Positions 62,906 to 64,000 of a DNA stretch of 64,000 nucleotides are shown in pieces; the first letter of the stretch is position 1; each line of letters starts with the position of its first letter. The notes under the pieces are model-generated. The model saw nothing but the letters and a program-made list of their open reading frames with translations, made no database searches and had not been told where the DNA came from. The DNA comes from JABSSA01 sp039975755. GTDB lineage: Bacteria > Pseudomonadota > Alphaproteobacteria > Rhodobacterales > Rhodobacteraceae. The stretch spans positions 38,584 through 102,583 of the forward strand of contig JBDWGM010000024.1 of the NCBI GenBank assembly GCA_039975755.1, in the 5' to 3' direction. A program made the translations under genes and the position numbers.

Positions 62906-64000
62906 TTAATCTTTCAAGCTTTCTTCACGCAGCCCGTCTGCCAGTAGATTCAGACCCAGCACCAAGGACATCAGTGAAATGGCCGGAACAATTGCCGCAT
63001 GGGGATACAAGCTTAGCAATCGCCGCCCAGCATTGATGGTTGTGCCCCAATCGGGACTTTCCGATGAAAGACCCAAGCCAAAGAACCCCAACGTGCCTAA
63101 GAGGATTGTGGTGTATCCAATCCGAAGGCAGAAATCGACGATCAGAGGCCCGCGTGCATTCGGCAGGATTTCCCACAACATGATGTACCAAGGGCCTTCA
63201 CCGCGTGTCTGCGCGGCGGCCACATAATCACGGGTTTTGATGTCCAGCGCGAGACCACGCACAATCCGAAAAACCGTCGGCGCATTCACGAAGACAACCG
63301 AAACAAACACCACAAGGATGTTGGCTGGCATCTTCATGAAGTCAAGAAAGGTTGGCAGTCCCCATATTTTGTAGGTCGCGGTTGAGATGATATAACCGTC
63401 GTTCGAAATCAGCGCCAAATACACCCAAGCCATCAACCCCAATACAACAATCAGCAACGGTGTGCGCACCTTGGGCTGTGTGTAATAGCGTGAATTCAGC
63501 AGGATGCAGATAAAGATCAACGGGAAAACAAACAGCACAGTAGCCATATAGTTGGGAATGCCGGTCGCGACGATTTCAGGTGTGACAAGCAAGTAGAACA
63601 GCAAGATGACAGGGAAGGCCAAAATCAAATTGGCCAGAAATGACAGGAACGTATCAAAACGACCCCCATAATACCCCGCAGGAAGCCCCAAGGTGATACC
63701 GACCATAAACGCAAATAGCGTCGCAAACGGTGCGATCAGAACGACAATCCACGCGCCTTTGAACAGACGACTAAAGATATCGCGTGCCAGATTATCGCCA
63801 CCCAACAGAAACCATTGGTATTCGCCATCTTCAGCGCCGCGCATTGGTGTACCAGGCAACTTGTTCTTCATACCGGACACTTGGCTTAGGCTGTCATGGG
63901 TTGTGATCAAGTCACCGACACCGGCCATTACACCTGCAAACACCCAAAACATAACCAATCCAAAGCCGATCATTCCGACGGTTGAATCAAACAGTTTCCC
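62906..64000 (-). CDS. ABC transporter permease (DppC/OppC-like), partial at the 5' end
   Basis: The frame is open to the end of the window, so the N-terminus is missing; the visible part is 364 residues. About six membrane helices and the EAA-type loop for ATPase contact (AAAQTRGEGPWYIMLWEILP) are present, along with the OppC/DppC C-terminal FFGLGLSSESPDWGTTINAG. The loop between the first helix and the rest contains a periplasmic segment. The other permease and the binding protein lie beyond the window. Confidence 0.9.
   Translation of the reverse strand, partial: GKLFDSTVGMIGFGLVMFWVFAGVMAGVGDLITTHDSLSQVSGMKNKLPGTPMRGAEDGEYQWFLLGGDNLARDIFSRLFKGAWIVVLIAPFATLFAFMVGITLGLPAGYYGGRFDTFLSFLANLILAFPVILLFYLLVTPEIVATGIPNYMATVLFVFPLIFICILLNSRYYTQPKVRTPLLIVVLGLMAWVYLALISNDGYIISTATYKIWGLPTFLDFMKMPANILVVFVSVVFVNAPTVFRIVRGLALDIKTRDYVAAAQTRGEGPWYIMLWEILPNARGPLIVDFCLRIGYTTILLGTLGFFGLGLSSESPDWGTTINAGRRLLSLYPHAAIVPAISLMSLVLGLNLLADGLREESLKD

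Overview
The window looks like a chromosomal segment from a marine Roseobacter-group alphaproteobacterium (Rhodobacterales). The genus cannot be fixed from the sequence. The evidence is the overall gene set: a one-cysteine DksA, a Bpt-type leucyltransferase, several small proteins typical of Rhodobacterales, a TRAP transporter of the alpha-keto-acid type, paired GcvT-fused dimethylglycine/sarcosine dehydrogenase-like enzymes, and prfB read as one continuous frame. No prophage, transposon, CRISPR array or biosynthetic cluster is visible. Almost every base is in a housekeeping or catabolic gene, often with 4-bp ATGA-type overlaps.

Layout. 1-5 kb: 3' end of ispG, a membrane histidine kinase split in two frames, a DsbA-like thioredoxin, an M48 protease with TPR-like repeats, and a class I aminotransferase. 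5-12 kb: cell-wall and translation genes (amiC, PBP1A, prfB) and an amidase. 12-15 kb: a Rieske oxygenase coupled to a tiny partner, and an XRE regulator with a candidate operator. 14.7-17.7 kb: branched-chain amino-acid synthesis (ilvB, ilvH) controlled by a clear transcription attenuator with a 15-residue leader peptide rich in Leu, Val and Ile, and interrupted by a DUF2513 gene. 17.7-25.5 kb: a chemoreceptor-like soluble protein, a Cache-domain NarL-type two-component system, and a three-gene TRAP operon it probably controls.

25.4-39.5 kb: bpt, RDD and DUF2852 membrane proteins, YbaK deacylase, glnE, a lipoprotein, an RlmI-like rRNA methyltransferase with a PIN protein, a small M48 protease, and a VWA/MoxR pair whose members are separated by three other genes. 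39.5-44 kb: dksA, an arginine-to-proline module (arginase, ornithine cyclodeaminase, divergent Lrp-type regulator), dsbB, a YqaA-type membrane protein and tRNA-Leu(CAA). 44.3-50 kb: a MobA-like nucleotidyltransferase and two divergent GcvT-fused FAD dehydrogenases facing each other across a symmetric inverted repeat. 50-57 kb: DMT and MFS transporters, a CNNM/CorC protein, a metallophosphoesterase-like protein missing its first metal motif, xerD and two envelope proteins. 57-64 kb: aroK-aroB, ssb, a lytic transglycosylase, and the start of an oligopeptide-type ABC transporter that leaves the window.

The strongest unusual items are the ilvB attenuator, the DUF2513 gene inside the ilvB-ilvH unit, the frame-split kinase, the inverted repeat that abuts the prfB ribosome-binding site, the metallophosphoesterase with a degenerate metal site, and an orphan transcribed unit at 25.6-25.84 kb. 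None of these amounts to a clearly new multi-gene system.
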